Shown: piece after piece, positions 7,137 through 16,127 of the stretch
Position numbering within the stretch: position 1 is the stretch's first letter
How the letters are laid out: every line of letters starts with the position of its first letter
NCBI GenBank assembly: GCA_903837785.1
Contig: CAILVY010000384.1
Coordinates: 1-41,917, forward strand
Direction: 5' to 3'
Length of the DNA stretch: 41,917 bases
Source of the DNA: Candidatus Hydrogenedentota bacterium
GTDB lineage: Bacteria; Hydrogenedentota; Hydrogenedentia; Hydrogenedentales; CAILVY01
Program-made: the position numbers and the translations under genes
The notes under the pieces: model-generated
Databases searched by the model: none
The model's input: the letters and a program-made list of their open reading frames with translations, nothing else
Told to the model about the DNA's origin: nothing

Positions 7137-10100
7137 TCAGGAGTTGTCCAAGACATCCCTCACTTTGGCTGCCAGGGACTGCATCGTAAAGGGTTTCTGG
7201 ATGAAAGACACGCCTTCATCCAGCACGCCGTGATGCGCGATGATATCGGCGGTATAGCCGGACATGAAGAGGCGCTTGAGCCTGGGATGGCGCGCAAGGA
7301 GGCGCCTGGCCAGATCCCGTCCGTTCATCTCGGGCATGACGACGTCGGTCATCAGGAGGCCGACTTCACCCGCATGTTCCTCCGCCGTCCGAATGGCCTC
7401 TCCGGGCGTGGATGCGGCCAGGACCTGATAGCCGAGCTTCTCGAGGATGGTTTTGATGCTTCGCAGGATGAGGAGCTCATCCTCGACCAACAGGATGGTC
7501 TCGTGGCCTTTTTTGTGGGCTTTCGTCGAACCCCCTGCCGGGGCCTGTTCCGAAGCGCCGCGGTGCCGGGGCAGAAAGACCTCGACGGAGGCGCCTTGGC
7601 CGGGTGCGCTGTTGACACGGAGCATGCCGTCGTTCTGTTTGACGATGCCGTAGACTGTGGCGAGACCCAGCCCCGTGCCCTTGCCCACGTCTTTTGTCGT
7701 GAAGAAGGGTTCGAAGAGGTGGAGGAGAGTTTCTGAGTCCATGCCGCAGCCATTATCGGAGACGGTGATCTGCACGTAGTCGCCGGGGACACAGTCCGGT
7801 TGATCCAGGCAGCGGGACTCGTCCATGGAACAGTTCTTTGTCTCAATCGAGATCCTGCCGACCCCCGCTATCGCGTCCCGGGCATTGACGCACAGATTGG
7901 CCAGGACCTGATCGAGCTGAACGGGGTCGACCTTGACGGGCCACAAGCCGGAGCCGGGCATCCACGCCAAATCGATATCTTCGCCGATGAGGCGCCGAAT
8001 GAGCTTGAGCGTGCCCTCGATCGTTTCATTCAAGTCGAGGACTTTCGGGGCGACAGTCTGCTGGCGGGCGAAGGCAAGCAATTGCCGGGTCAATGCCGCG
8101 GAGCGTTGCGCCGCCTTCTGGATTTCCTCCAGGCTCTCGCGCAGCGGCTGCGCCGGGTCCACGTCCTCCAACGCCATGGCCACATGGTTCAGGATCACCT
8201 GGAGCATGTTGTTGAAGTCGTGCGCGACGCCGCCCGCGAGACGTCCCACGGATTCCATCTTCTGAGACTGCATCAACTGCGCCTGGAGCCGTTCCCGCTC
8301 TTCCTCGGCGCGCTTGCGTTCAGTGATGTCGGAGAAGATACAGGCAAAGTGCCTGGGCGCGGGCCGGAAGGCCGTCACCTCGAAATGCTTCTTCAATTCG
8401 ACGGAGTAGTCCTCGAAGTAGACGGGATCGCCGGTGAGGGCCACCTTGCCGTAGGTCTCAATCCAGCGTTGTTCCGTGGCGGAGAGGACTTCCAGAACGG
8501 TCTTTCCCAGCAGGTCTTCGGCCTTGAGCCCGGTCATGCGTTCGAACGCCGGGTTCACCGCAAGGAATCGATAGTTGATTGGGGTTCCCTGCTCGTCACA
8601 GAGGATTTCGTGAACAGCGAAACCCTCCAACATTTCACGGAACAGGATGCGATAGTCCTGCTCCGCCTTTCGGTGGGCCGTGATGTCGCGGCTGAGCGAA
8701 AGCACGGACCGGATCGCGCCCTGTGCGTCGCGCTCGGGTATGAAGCGGCAATTGTAGATGGCGGTTCCCGCTTCGCCCGCCACGGCGAGTTCGGTCTCGA
8801 GCGGCGTGCCGCTTTGGAGAACCTGCCGGAGCGCCTCCTCCCAGAAGAGGCATTGTGCCTCCGGGAATCCCAAGTCACGATGGGTCTTGCCGAGGCATTG
8901 TGGCTTTGGAATGCCCAGCAACGCGCTGACATTGTCGGAAACGAACAAGAGCCGCGCATCGCGGTCAAAGCGTGTTACGATGTCCGGTAACCCCGCGACG
9001 AGCGCCCGGTGCGCTTCCTCGCTCTCGCGGAGGGCTTCTGCCGCCCGTTTGCGCTCGGTGATGTCGGTAAACATGGCAAAGGAGCCGTCGAAATTGCCCA
9101 TCGCATCTTTCACGGCCGTGGCAGAAACCCATGTCCAGACTTCGCTGTTGTCGGGACGTCGAAAGCGGTGCATGTAGCTGCCAGCCTGCGCATCATGCCG
9201 TTGCAGCATGCGTTCCTGGTGGCCTTTCAGGTCTTCAGGAAACATGAAATCCTCGACGCAGCGTCCGATGATCTCGGCCGCGTCGCGCCCCAGCATCTGC
9301 GCCATGTGCGCGTTGACAAAAGTTGTCCGGTGCTGCCGGTCCATGGCCCAGATGCCTTCGTTGGCCGTTTCGACGATGCGACGATAGCGCTCTTCACTGG
9401 CCTGCAACGCCGTTGCTGCCTGCTTGCGTTCGGTGATGTCACGCCAAACGCAGTGATACGTCGCATGACCGCCCGTCTCGATGACTTGCGCCATCACGTG
9501 CACGTCTCTCATTTCTCCGTGTTTGGTTCGGTGCCGGGTTTCAAAATCGCCCCGCTTGTCGCGAATCACCTTCTGAATGCGGGCACGGGTCTCTTCACGC
9601 GTCTCGGCCGCCTCGATGTCAAAAACGCGCAAGGAGGTAAACTCCTCGCGCGAATAACCCAACTGATGACACGCGCGATCATTGAACTCGAGGATGCGGG
9701 CAGATTCGGGATCGAGAATGACCACGCCATCCGGCCCGTTGTCGAAGAAGGCCCGATAGCGGCTGACGCTTTCCCGGATCTCGGCCTCGGCCCGTTTGCG
9801 CCCGCTGATGTCCAGATGCGTTCCGCAGGCGCGGATAGGCTTTCCATGCACATCGCGTTCGATGATGCAGCCTTTGTCCAGCACCCATATCCATTCGCCG
9901 GACTTGTGGCGAAGGCGGTGCTCCGTCTCGTACTCGGGTCTTTTACCCGCCAAATGCGCATTCAAAGCGCTCATCACGTACGCCGAGTCGTCGGGGTGAA
10001 TCAGGGCTTTCCATGAGTTCAGGTGCGGCTTGATCTCGTGCAAAGCGTATCCGAGCATCTCCGCCCAGCGCTCGTTCAGCCTGACCGCGCCGCTGGGCAC

Positions 10101-10985
10101 ATGCCAATCCCACGTGCCGAGGTCTGCGCCGGCCAGTGCCAGCCGGAGACGTTCTTCGCTGTCCCGAACTTCTGTCAGTTGCTCTTTCAGTCCCTGCCGC
10201 ATCATATCGAGCGAGAGTGCGAGGGATTCCAGTTCGCGGGTTCCGGCGTTGCCCAGGGGCGTCTCAAAATCGCCGGCGGCCATGCGATCGGCCGAGGCGG
10301 TCAATCGCGCGATGGGCGCTGTAAACGAGCGCGCCAGCAGAAATGTGAGCAGGAAGGCACAAGTGATGACAGCCAGCCCGATTCCACTCGAAGTGAGGAT
10401 CGTCTTGCGGTTCAGGGCATTCAGTTCGTTCAATTGAACACTGGCGCCGAAGACATACGTGCGTCCCTGGGAATCTTTCCCGGGAATCAGAACCATCCTT
10501 CCCTCCCCCCATTCATTCTTGAACGAGGAGAAGGTTGTCGTGGCTCCAGGTTGCATCACGGGCGCGAAGGACGCGGGATCCCGATGTGTCTCGAAAAAGG
10601 CGGCGCAGGGCGAATTCGGGTCTTTCAAGTCTGAGTGTGTTGCGGACGTGAAAACCACGCGGTCGCCTGTGAGAAGCACGCTCCAGAGATATTGCAGGTT
10701 CAGCCGGCGGCACAGTGCGTCGTTACGCTGAACGATTTGGTGGAATTGCTCCTGGGAAACCGAACGCTCATCAGCGATCCGGTCGTGATAGTCCGTACCG
10801 AGCAGTTCTCGCGACATCTCGGCTGCCGTGAGCAGTCTTGAATCGACGAGTTTGAGAAGGTCCGTAGTCCGGTATTCAACCAGGAGGAAAGTGAACACGC
10901 TCGATGTTGTCAGCACAACCATCGAGATGATGAGGACTACCGAAAGCAAAATGCTCCGCTTCCGGCTTTTTCTGCCCTCGTGCAT
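7137..10985 (-). CDS. hybrid sensor histidine kinase with five PAS domains and C-terminal receiver
   Basis: A 1282-residue membrane kinase. Two membrane segments (about 12-36 and 200-220) flank an extracytoplasmic sensor. Then follow HAMP (about 221-275), five PAS/PAC modules, each ending in a DIT/DIS-ERK-type linker (about 285-905), HisKA with the phospho-acceptor His in GGVAHDFNN (about 919), an HATPase domain with NLCVNA, DNGCGMD and GTGLGLATVYG, and a receiver domain with acceptor Asp in LMTDVVMPE (about 1213) and Lys in QKPF. It senses an unknown signal and phosphorylates its own receiver. ATG 10985 is chosen over upstream starts because GAGGAA (10992-10997) lies six bases before it. No output domain or response regulator is encoded nearby. 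Confidence 0.93.
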   Translation of the reverse strand: MHEGRKSRKRSILLSVVLIISMVVLTTSSVFTFLLVEYRTTDLLKLVDSRLLTAAEMSRELLGTDYHDRIADERSVSQEQFHQIVQRNDALCRRLNLQYLWSVLLTGDRVVFTSATHSDLKDPNSPCAAFFETHRDPASFAPVMQPGATTTFSSFKNEWGEGRMVLIPGKDSQGRTYVFGASVQLNELNALNRKTILTSSGIGLAVITCAFLLTFLLARSFTAPIARLTASADRMAAGDFETPLGNAGTRELESLALSLDMMRQGLKEQLTEVRDSEERLRLALAGADLGTWDWHVPSGAVRLNERWAEMLGYALHEIKPHLNSWKALIHPDDSAYVMSALNAHLAGKRPEYETEHRLRHKSGEWIWVLDKGCIIERDVHGKPIRACGTHLDISGRKRAEAEIRESVSRYRAFFDNGPDGVVILDPESARILEFNDRACHQLGYSREEFTSLRVFDIEAAETREETRARIQKVIRDKRGDFETRHRTKHGEMRDVHVMAQVIETGGHATYHCVWRDITERKQAATALQASEERYRRIVETANEGIWAMDRQHRTTFVNAHMAQMLGRDAAEIIGRCVEDFMFPEDLKGHQERMLQRHDAQAGSYMHRFRRPDNSEVWTWVSATAVKDAMGNFDGSFAMFTDITERKRAAEALRESEEAHRALVAGLPDIVTRFDRDARLLFVSDNVSALLGIPKPQCLGKTHRDLGFPEAQCLFWEEALRQVLQSGTPLETELAVAGEAGTAIYNCRFIPERDAQGAIRSVLSLSRDITAHRKAEQDYRILFREMLEGFAVHEILCDEQGTPINYRFLAVNPAFERMTGLKAEDLLGKTVLEVLSATEQRWIETYGKVALTGDPVYFEDYSVELKKHFEVTAFRPAPRHFACIFSDITERKRAEEERERLQAQLMQSQKMESVGRLAGGVAHDFNNMLQVILNHVAMALEDVDPAQPLRESLEEIQKAAQRSAALTRQLLAFARQQTVAPKVLDLNETIEGTLKLIRRLIGEDIDLAWMPGSGLWPVKVDPVQLDQVLANLCVNARDAIAGVGRISIETKNCSMDESRCLDQPDCVPGDYVQITVSDNGCGMDSETLLHLFEPFFTTKDVGKGTGLGLATVYGIVKQNDGMLRVNSAPGQGASVEVFLPRHRGASEQAPAGGSTKAHKKGHETILLVEDELLILRSIKTILEKLGYQVLAASTPGEAIRTAEEHAGEVGLLMTDVVMPEMNGRDLARRLLARHPRLKRLFMSGYTADIIAHHGVLDEGVSFIQKPFTMQSLAAKVRDVLDNS

Positions 10986-11198
10986 CAAAGCTTCCTCGCC
11001 CGGTGAGGTTTCATCCATGCACCCGGCGTCAGAACACCACCCTGCCCGCAGCAACCCAATGTGCCCGTTCACGGCATCCCGAAACGGGCGGCGTACCCAC
11101 CACCGCCCTCTGCAGCCAAGGCAAGCATAGCACGTTCCTGGGGCAGACTTCAGCGTATGGGGATACGCCGTCGGCCCGTCCGGCCCGGGGAGAAGCAG

Positions 11199-11226
11199 GC
11201 ACGCCCGGCGCGGCGGCCGGGCGTGC
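11199..11226 (-). terminator. strong hairpin at the end of the oxidoreductase/UROD operon
   Basis: A perfect 11-bp inverted repeat (11199-11209 with 11216-11226) has a GCGGCG loop. On the minus strand it lies 25 bases after the oxidoreductase stop and is followed by CTGCTTCTCC, a weak pyrimidine tract. It probably ends the operon that begins near 17075. The rest of 10986-11250 shows no gene. Confidence 0.6.
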
Positions 11227-11250
11227 GAAAGGCAAACGGTGTGCGGAGGC

Positions 11251-12543
11251 TCAGATGAGTTGCTGTTTTTCGAAGTCGAACTTGATCGTGCGTCCTTCCC
11301 GCAGGGATTTCATGCCCATGATGCAGGCGGTCTGTGTGTAGTAGGCGAGGTCGGCCGGACTCCAGGTGGTCTGCGTGCGGTTGCGCACGTTTTCCAGCAG
11401 GTTCCGGTAGTGATGCAGCATGTTCTCGCCCTCTTCGATCTTGAAACGCTGCTCCGTCTTGCCCTTGTTTTCCTTCTTCTCCGCGATGGGATAGAACACA
11501 ATCTCGTCGTTCTGAATCGTGAGAGAGCCGTCCCAGCCGCGAATCACCGGAATCTTCTGTCCGGAACCGCGCTGCCCCGTCGCCTGAAAATCATTGGCCT
11601 GCGTTCCAAGCACGGCAACGGTGATCTTCTCCGGGTAATCCATGAGCATGTTGAACGTGTCCGGAACTTCGCGTTCTTCATAGCGGTATTTCCCGCCGGT
11701 CGCCACAACCATGCTGGGCCACTTCACGCCCAGGATGCTGAGGACGGGCGTCATCGAGTGCGGGAAGAGATCCGTAACCGGCCCGCCGGCATAGTCCTCG
11801 TACATCCGCCAGCGGAAGAAGCGGCTGACGTCGAAATCGCGTTTCGGCGAATCGCCGAGGAAGGCCTCCCAATTCAGGTCCGGCCCCGGCTGTGCATTCG
11901 GGTCATCGACGGACATGCCGCGTTCGCCCCAGTCACCCACGCGGAAAAAGCCGCATTCGGCGTGGATGGGCTGTCCGATGAGGCCCTCCTGCACCAGTTT
12001 CTTCATCTGGTGCCAGGCGCGGTCCGACATGCCCTGGGTGCCGAGCTGGAAGACCCGCCCCGATTTCTGGACTTCCTCCGCGAGTTGTTTCGTGAGGTCG
12101 AATTGCCGCCAGTGCGTGACCGGCTTCTCGCAATACACGTCCTTGCCCGCCCGGACAGCGTCTATCGCCTGATAGCCGTGATGATGATCCGGCGTCGCAA
12201 TGCTCACGAGATCCACGTTCGGATCCGCCAGCAACTCCCGGTGATCCATGTACGTCTTGCCGCCGAATTTCTCTGCCGCGCGCTGCAGGCGCGGGCGGTA
12301 CACGTCGCAGAGCGCCACAATCTCTACACTCTTGTCGCGCTCGGCCAGTTCCTTGAGCACGCTGAGGTGGCCGTTGCCGCGGCCGCCGCATCCGATCACG
12401 CCCACGCGAATCCGCGCGTTGGCGCTCGGCGCCTGGGCGCGCGCGCGTCCGGCCGCGCCGAGGGCCGTGGCCGCAAGCGCCGCTGTCGTCGTGTGCTGGA
12501 TGAAAGCCCGCCGGGTCAGTTCGGAACGATTTTTGTCGGCCAT
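11251..12543 (-). CDS. Tat-exported Gfo/Idh/MocA-family oxidoreductase
   Basis: A 430-residue protein. A twin-arginine signal (LTRRAFIQ followed by an Ala-rich stretch to A-R-A-Q, about residues 9-37) precedes a Rossmann NAD(P) domain with VGVIGCGGRG and the family Glu-Lys-Pro (CEKP), whose Lys is the usual catalytic residue. The larger C-terminal alpha/beta domain has a WEAFLGD-type segment found in the exported subfamily. Such enzymes oxidise or reduce sugar and inositol carbons; Tat export means folding with cofactor before transport. The start has AAAGGAAAG upstream. It is the last gene of the operon, 94 bases after the DUF6807 gene. A paralog with a different C-terminus is at 21693. Substrate unknown. 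Confidence 0.9.
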   Translation of the reverse strand: MADKNRSELTRRAFIQHTTTAALAATALGAAGRARAQAPSANARIRVGVIGCGGRGNGHLSVLKELAERDKSVEIVALCDVYRPRLQRAAEKFGGKTYMDHRELLADPNVDLVSIATPDHHHGYQAIDAVRAGKDVYCEKPVTHWRQFDLTKQLAEEVQKSGRVFQLGTQGMSDRAWHQMKKLVQEGLIGQPIHAECGFFRVGDWGERGMSVDDPNAQPGPDLNWEAFLGDSPKRDFDVSRFFRWRMYEDYAGGPVTDLFPHSMTPVLSILGVKWPSMVVATGGKYRYEEREVPDTFNMLMDYPEKITVAVLGTQANDFQATGQRGSGQKIPVIRGWDGSLTIQNDEIVFYPIAEKKENKGKTEQRFKIEEGENMLHHYRNLLENVRNRTQTTWSPADLAYYTQTACIMGMKSLREGRTIKFDFEKQQLI

Positions 12544-12591
12544 GGTCTCTCTTTCCTTTCTGTGCTGCGAATCGGCGTGTTATCCCTCATC

Positions 12592-12608
12592 GGTGCGCCC
12601 GGCGCACC
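12592..12608. repeat. intergenic stem-loop inside the operon
   Basis: GGTGCGC-CCG-GCGCACC, a 7-bp perfect stem, lies between the DUF6807 and oxidoreductase genes. Without a T-run it is more likely an RNA processing or stability element, or a partial terminator, than a full terminator. Confidence 0.35.
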
Positions 12609-12637
12609 ACGTCATTCCGGAATCCATCCGCCCTGCG

Positions 12638-13576
12638 TCAATTTCCCGGGGCGGTCCACATCAACCACTGTTTGTTGAATGCGGCGACGGCTTCCTTGTC
12701 CACTTTTCCGTCCCACAGGGCGGCACAGTAATTGAGCACGATCGGCTGCCCCGCCTTCAACTCCATGGGCTCCTTCCACAGGTTTATCGTGGCGGAGAGG
12801 TAGGCGAACGGCGTGTGCATCGTGAACCATTTGACGGGGCGCGGGTTGCCCGGGTGATCGAACATGGCGACAGTCACGGGTTTGCCGTCGGCCTCGGCGC
12901 TGTAGGCGCACCACGCGGAGGGCGTGAGATACTCATCGCCGCGGACCAGTTCACCTTTCTCGTCTCCCGCCAGCATGAAGTCGCGTTTCTCGTCCATGCT
13001 CTTGACGAAACGCATGCCGAGGCCGTAGTAGTGTCCGCCTCCCAACTTGGCCGCGGCTTTTCCCTCCGGCACTTCGAGCTTGCTCTGCCAGCGGATTACG
13101 GAGGCCTTCAGCGCGTCCACCCGCCCGACCGCGATCGTCCGGTGCTCGACGAGCGCCACGGCGTTGTCTTTGGGGTTCACCCAGTCCAGGACTTCTGTGA
13201 ACCTGGCCCAGGGCATCTTGTCAATCTCGACAGTCCCGGCGTCCGCGAATTGCCGGTGCCGCTGGATGCCGCAATCCTTGATTTCCTCCCAGTAGTTCAC
13301 GTCATCCACGGCGAGGGCAAACATCAGCGCGTGGTGGTGCTTGTGGTCCTCGGGCGAGTCACGGAGAACGTTCACGCCGCCGGGGGTGCTGAAGCTTTGT
13401 ACATAGGGCTTGAAGGGCACCTGGCCGAAACAGTACGTGAACATGGGCTGGCCTTGCGCGAGCACGCTCACGGCCCGGTCGTCCATACTCAGTTTCACTG
13501 CGGATTCCTGCGTCCAGGCCGTTCCCGCTGCGATGAATGCCCCCACAAGGACCAGCAAGGCGATATGAACTCGCAT
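12638..13576 (-). CDS. PmoA-like DUF6807 exported protein
   Basis: A 312-residue protein with a signal peptide (about residues 1-22, ending T-A-W-T-Q). The rest is beta-rich, with the hallmark His cluster DHKHHHALMFA at about residue 80 and GGHYYGLGMRF near 185. It belongs to the family annotated as PmoA-like or DUF6807. Despite the name it has no link to methane monooxygenase; members commonly sit beside Gfo/Idh/MocA dehydrogenases and carbohydrate genes, as here. Biochemical role is not established; the His cluster suggests metal or sugar binding (inference). ATG 13576 is chosen over an upstream extension because GGGAGA sits at good spacing and the signal peptide starts there. The gap to the preceding UROD gene is 26 bases. 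Confidence 0.82.
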   Translation of the reverse strand: MRVHIALLVLVGAFIAAGTAWTQESAVKLSMDDRAVSVLAQGQPMFTYCFGQVPFKPYVQSFSTPGGVNVLRDSPEDHKHHHALMFALAVDDVNYWEEIKDCGIQRHRQFADAGTVEIDKMPWARFTEVLDWVNPKDNAVALVEHRTIAVGRVDALKASVIRWQSKLEVPEGKAAAKLGGGHYYGLGMRFVKSMDEKRDFMLAGDEKGELVRGDEYLTPSAWCAYSAEADGKPVTVAMFDHPGNPRPVKWFTMHTPFAYLSATINLWKEPMELKAGQPIVLNYCAALWDGKVDKEAVAAFNKQWLMWTAPGN

Positions 13577-13602
13577 GTTCGTTCTCCCATCTGAGGAATT
13601 AC

Positions 13603-14703
13603 TCAAAACCCAATCGGCGCGCCGCCCGTCGTTTCCGGATCGGGCAGGCGACACACTTCTTCCGCTGCGCTGAAGATCGCGTCCATGTTCTCGAGCGGCA
13701 CATCTTCGCCGATTTCGATATTCAGGATCAGCCCGCCTTCCGGCATCGAGAGGGTATCATGAACCGTTAGGACATGATCGTACAACTCCGCCGGACTCGC
13801 GAACGGAAACAACTGCCGGTCCAGGTCGATGCAAATCGTCACTTTGCCTCTCGCCACGTCCCGGAGCCCCGCAAGGCCGTTTGCGCGGATTTGCGGATTC
13901 AAAACGCGAATGCCGGTCTCAATCAAATCGCCGATGATCGGGAGGATGTGGCCATCGCTGTGGAGGAAGACGGGCAGGCCGCGATCCCGTGCCTGGCCCG
14001 CCGTGCACTCGTAGCCCGGCTTGATGAACTTCCGCCAGCCTTCGAGGCTCATCGGCAGGCGGTCCTGCATGCCGAGGTCCTCGGCGAGCCCGAGGAATTC
14101 CGTGCCGGCGTCGAGCAGCCTTCGGACCGTGCCGGCGCTGTAGTCCATGAGCACGCCGATCAACTTGTGCAGCAGGGGTTCGTCCGTGGCCATATCGAGC
14201 ATGAAGTTCTCGAAACGGCGCAAGTCGCAGAGCAGCATGTAATGGAATCCATGCGCGAGAACGTGATCCGGCGCGAAATGACCGAGACGTTTCTTGAGGT
14301 CGATCTGGGCCTGAATCTCGTTCCAGTCGCGTGGTCCGAGGAGTCCGTCCTTCAAGGGGTCGGGGCGCCGGGCCAGCCAGGCGTCCCAATGCGCCCAATC
14401 GGCGAGGGGATGCCCCACGACCTGTCCAACCATGCCCTCGTGCAGATTGTCCCACACACAGCCCCAGCAGTCCGTTGTCTTGCCGGAGACGTAGAGGTCC
14501 TGGGCCCGGACGGTTTCGCCCGGCTGATGCTTCGGGAAGAGCCGGGGATGGGCGAGCTTCAACGCATCCATCCGCTCTTGGCCGTACTTCGTATAGACGG
14601 ACGGCAGGAAGCCCACGAGCACCGGAGTCCACCGGGGATGATCGAAATGGATCACCCGAAGCATGTTCTCGCCCTGCGGGCTGCGCCCTTGATATGCGCT
14701 CAT
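13603..14703 (-). CDS. UROD-fold protein, divergent (second of pair)
   Basis: A 366-residue protein of the uroporphyrinogen decarboxylase/corrinoid methyltransferase superfamily, a TIM barrel. The recognisable core is FLHSDGHILPIIGDL followed by GIRVLNPQ at about residues 250-280. In MtaA-type corrinoid methyltransferases this position is H-x-C-G with zinc-binding Cys; here it is H-S-D-G, so that zinc site is missing. The porphyrin-binding residues of true HemE are also not evident. It is therefore neither a confident HemE nor a confident methyltransferase. ATG 14703 is used, with AAAGG nine bases upstream; the codon just before it is a TTG that could also start. Its neighbours suggest catabolism of a small organic compound. 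Confidence 0.8.
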   Translation of the reverse strand: MSAYQGRSPQGENMLRVIHFDHPRWTPVLVGFLPSVYTKYGQERMDALKLAHPRLFPKHQPGETVRAQDLYVSGKTTDCWGCVWDNLHEGMVGQVVGHPLADWAHWDAWLARRPDPLKDGLLGPRDWNEIQAQIDLKKRLGHFAPDHVLAHGFHYMLLCDLRRFENFMLDMATDEPLLHKLIGVLMDYSAGTVRRLLDAGTEFLGLAEDLGMQDRLPMSLEGWRKFIKPGYECTAGQARDRGLPVFLHSDGHILPIIGDLIETGIRVLNPQIRANGLAGLRDVARGKVTICIDLDRQLFPFASPAELYDHVLTVHDTLSMPEGGLILNIEIGEDVPLENMDAIFSAAEEVCRLPDPETTGGAPIGF

Positions 14704-14728
14704 CAAACCGGACCTTTCCCGGGACGTG

Positions 14729-14887
14729 TTAGAAGGACAGCAGGCAATGCCAGATGAAGAGGTAGCCGAGCGCGTCCGTCTCTTCCCAGATGCGCTTGGC
14801 GAGTTCCGCGTCGCCGGTGAGCGGCGGGAGTTCCTTCAACTTCTCTTCCCAGGGGATGCAGACACCGGGTTGGATGGGGTGTGACAT
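14729..14887 (-). CDS. 52-residue coupled small protein between two UROD genes
   Basis: The stop of the upstream UROD gene (TGA, 14889-14891) and this ATG (14885-14887) are one base apart, which implies translational coupling. The next UROD gene starts 25 bases after its TAA. The product begins MSHPIQPGVCIPWEEKLKEL and is amphipathic and acidic in the middle (DAELAKRIWEETDALGY), ending in an aromatic and hydrophobic tail (LFIWHCLLSF). It contains two Cys and three Trp. I do not recognise a family. Codon usage matches its neighbours, and the tight junctions make it more likely a real gene than a spacer. It could be a small subunit or stabiliser of a UROD-like complex (inference). Confidence 0.65.
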   Translation of the reverse strand: MSHPIQPGVCIPWEEKLKELPPLTGDAELAKRIWEETDALGYLFIWHCLLSF

Positions 14888-14888
14888 G

Positions 14889-16079
14889 TCAATACACTCC
14901 GTATTCGCGCGTGAAGTCGGTCATGGCCTTCACGTTCTCGATTTGGGCGTCGTTCTGAATGATGGCGGAGGCGTCCATGATGTAGCCGCCGTCCTTTGCC
15001 ACGCCGTCGATCAGTTTCTTGCAGTATGAGCGCACCTCATCGGGGGTGCTGTAGGCGAGCAGCGTGTTGGGCAGGCCGCCGCTGAGGCAGAACTTGTGGC
15101 CGAGTACGCGGTGCGCCTCGAAGGGATCCGATCGATCGATGTGGAACACGATGCTGTGCTCGGGCAGCTCGGCGAAGGTTTCGAGATGCGCGGTCCAATT
15201 CCCTTCGGCGTAAAACAGCACCTGATGCCCCCGGCGCCACAATTCCTCGATGATGGGTTTCAGCGTGGGCCAGTAAATGCGCTGGAACTGCTCCATTGTG
15301 ACGAAGGGCGTGCACCCGCGATGCATCCAGAAGCCAATCGGGACGTTCTTGTCCGGGTCGGCGCCGGAGAGCGCCACCCAGAGCAGGTGCGGCATGAGGG
15401 CTTCGCAGGCTTTCAGAACCTTCTCGGGCTGGGTCAGGAGGTCCATCGTGAGCCCGAGGTAACCCCGCAGTTTGTCGCCGATGATGTCCAGCGGCGCCTT
15501 GAAGATGCCGGCGATGGCGGAAACCGTCCCGGACTCCTGCTGCAGGGCGAGGCCCTGCGGCGGGAACGCGCTGAAGTAGCTCATCATGGCCATGCCGCCC
15601 TTCACGAGGGCCAGGTTGTTTCGGGGCGTCGCCGGCGCGCCGATGGGTTGCACCTCTTTTGACACGCGGGGCAGCCAGACGTTGAAGAGGAAACCCGTAG
15701 GGTCGGCGATGAGCGCATCGTATTCATCCGCCTTCATGAAGGCTTCATCCTCGCCCGGTTCGCGGTACTGGAAGCCGGTGTTCGGCGGCACGTCGATGCC
15801 GGGGATCCCGTAGTAGCGGAGCCCGATGGCCTGCGTAAGTCCGGTCCACACGTACACCATGTTGCCGACCACGGCATCCCAGTCGAAGTCCGCCGCGCAC
15901 TTTCGCGCCGCGGCGAAGGCCTTCGGGAAGTCGTGCACGACCTCCTGGCAGGTGTATCCCGCGTATTTCGCGGTGAATTCCGCGACAAAGGGCCGGATGG
16001 GAATCCGGTCCGGCTTGCCGTTGCGCATGGCCGTCACGTAGCGGTTCAGGCGCTCGGCATACGTTTGCTCCATCGTCAT
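14889..16079 (-). CDS. UROD-fold protein, divergent (first of pair)
   Basis: A 396-residue UROD-superfamily protein. The N-terminus R-x-x-x-A-x-x-x-GKPDRIPIRP is the standard start of the barrel. The barrel core is VLFYAEGNWTAHLE (about residues 280-293), and the end has GGYIMDASAII..DAQIENVKAM, the closing motif of the superfamily. The usual H-x-C-G zinc motif of MtaA/CmuA-type methyltransferases is replaced here by A-E-G. Function is probably binding or transforming a cofactor or small molecule, but the substrate is not readable. It starts at ATG 16079 with GGGAGGAG upstream. The gap from the alcohol dehydrogenase stop is 48 bases, and the 3' end is coupled to the 52-residue gene. Confidence 0.82.
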   Translation of the reverse strand: MTMEQTYAERLNRYVTAMRNGKPDRIPIRPFVAEFTAKYAGYTCQEVVHDFPKAFAAARKCAADFDWDAVVGNMVYVWTGLTQAIGLRYYGIPGIDVPPNTGFQYREPGEDEAFMKADEYDALIADPTGFLFNVWLPRVSKEVQPIGAPATPRNNLALVKGGMAMMSYFSAFPPQGLALQQESGTVSAIAGIFKAPLDIIGDKLRGYLGLTMDLLTQPEKVLKACEALMPHLLWVALSGADPDKNVPIGFWMHRGCTPFVTMEQFQRIYWPTLKPIIEELWRRGHQVLFYAEGNWTAHLETFAELPEHSIVFHIDRSDPFEAHRVLGHKFCLSGGLPNTLLAYSTPDEVRSYCKKLIDGVAKDGGYIMDASAIIQNDAQIENVKAMTDFTREYGVY

Positions 16080-16127
16080 CCGCTCACTCCTCCCGGGGCG
16101 CGCAGCAGCCGCGGCCCGCCGTTCGTA

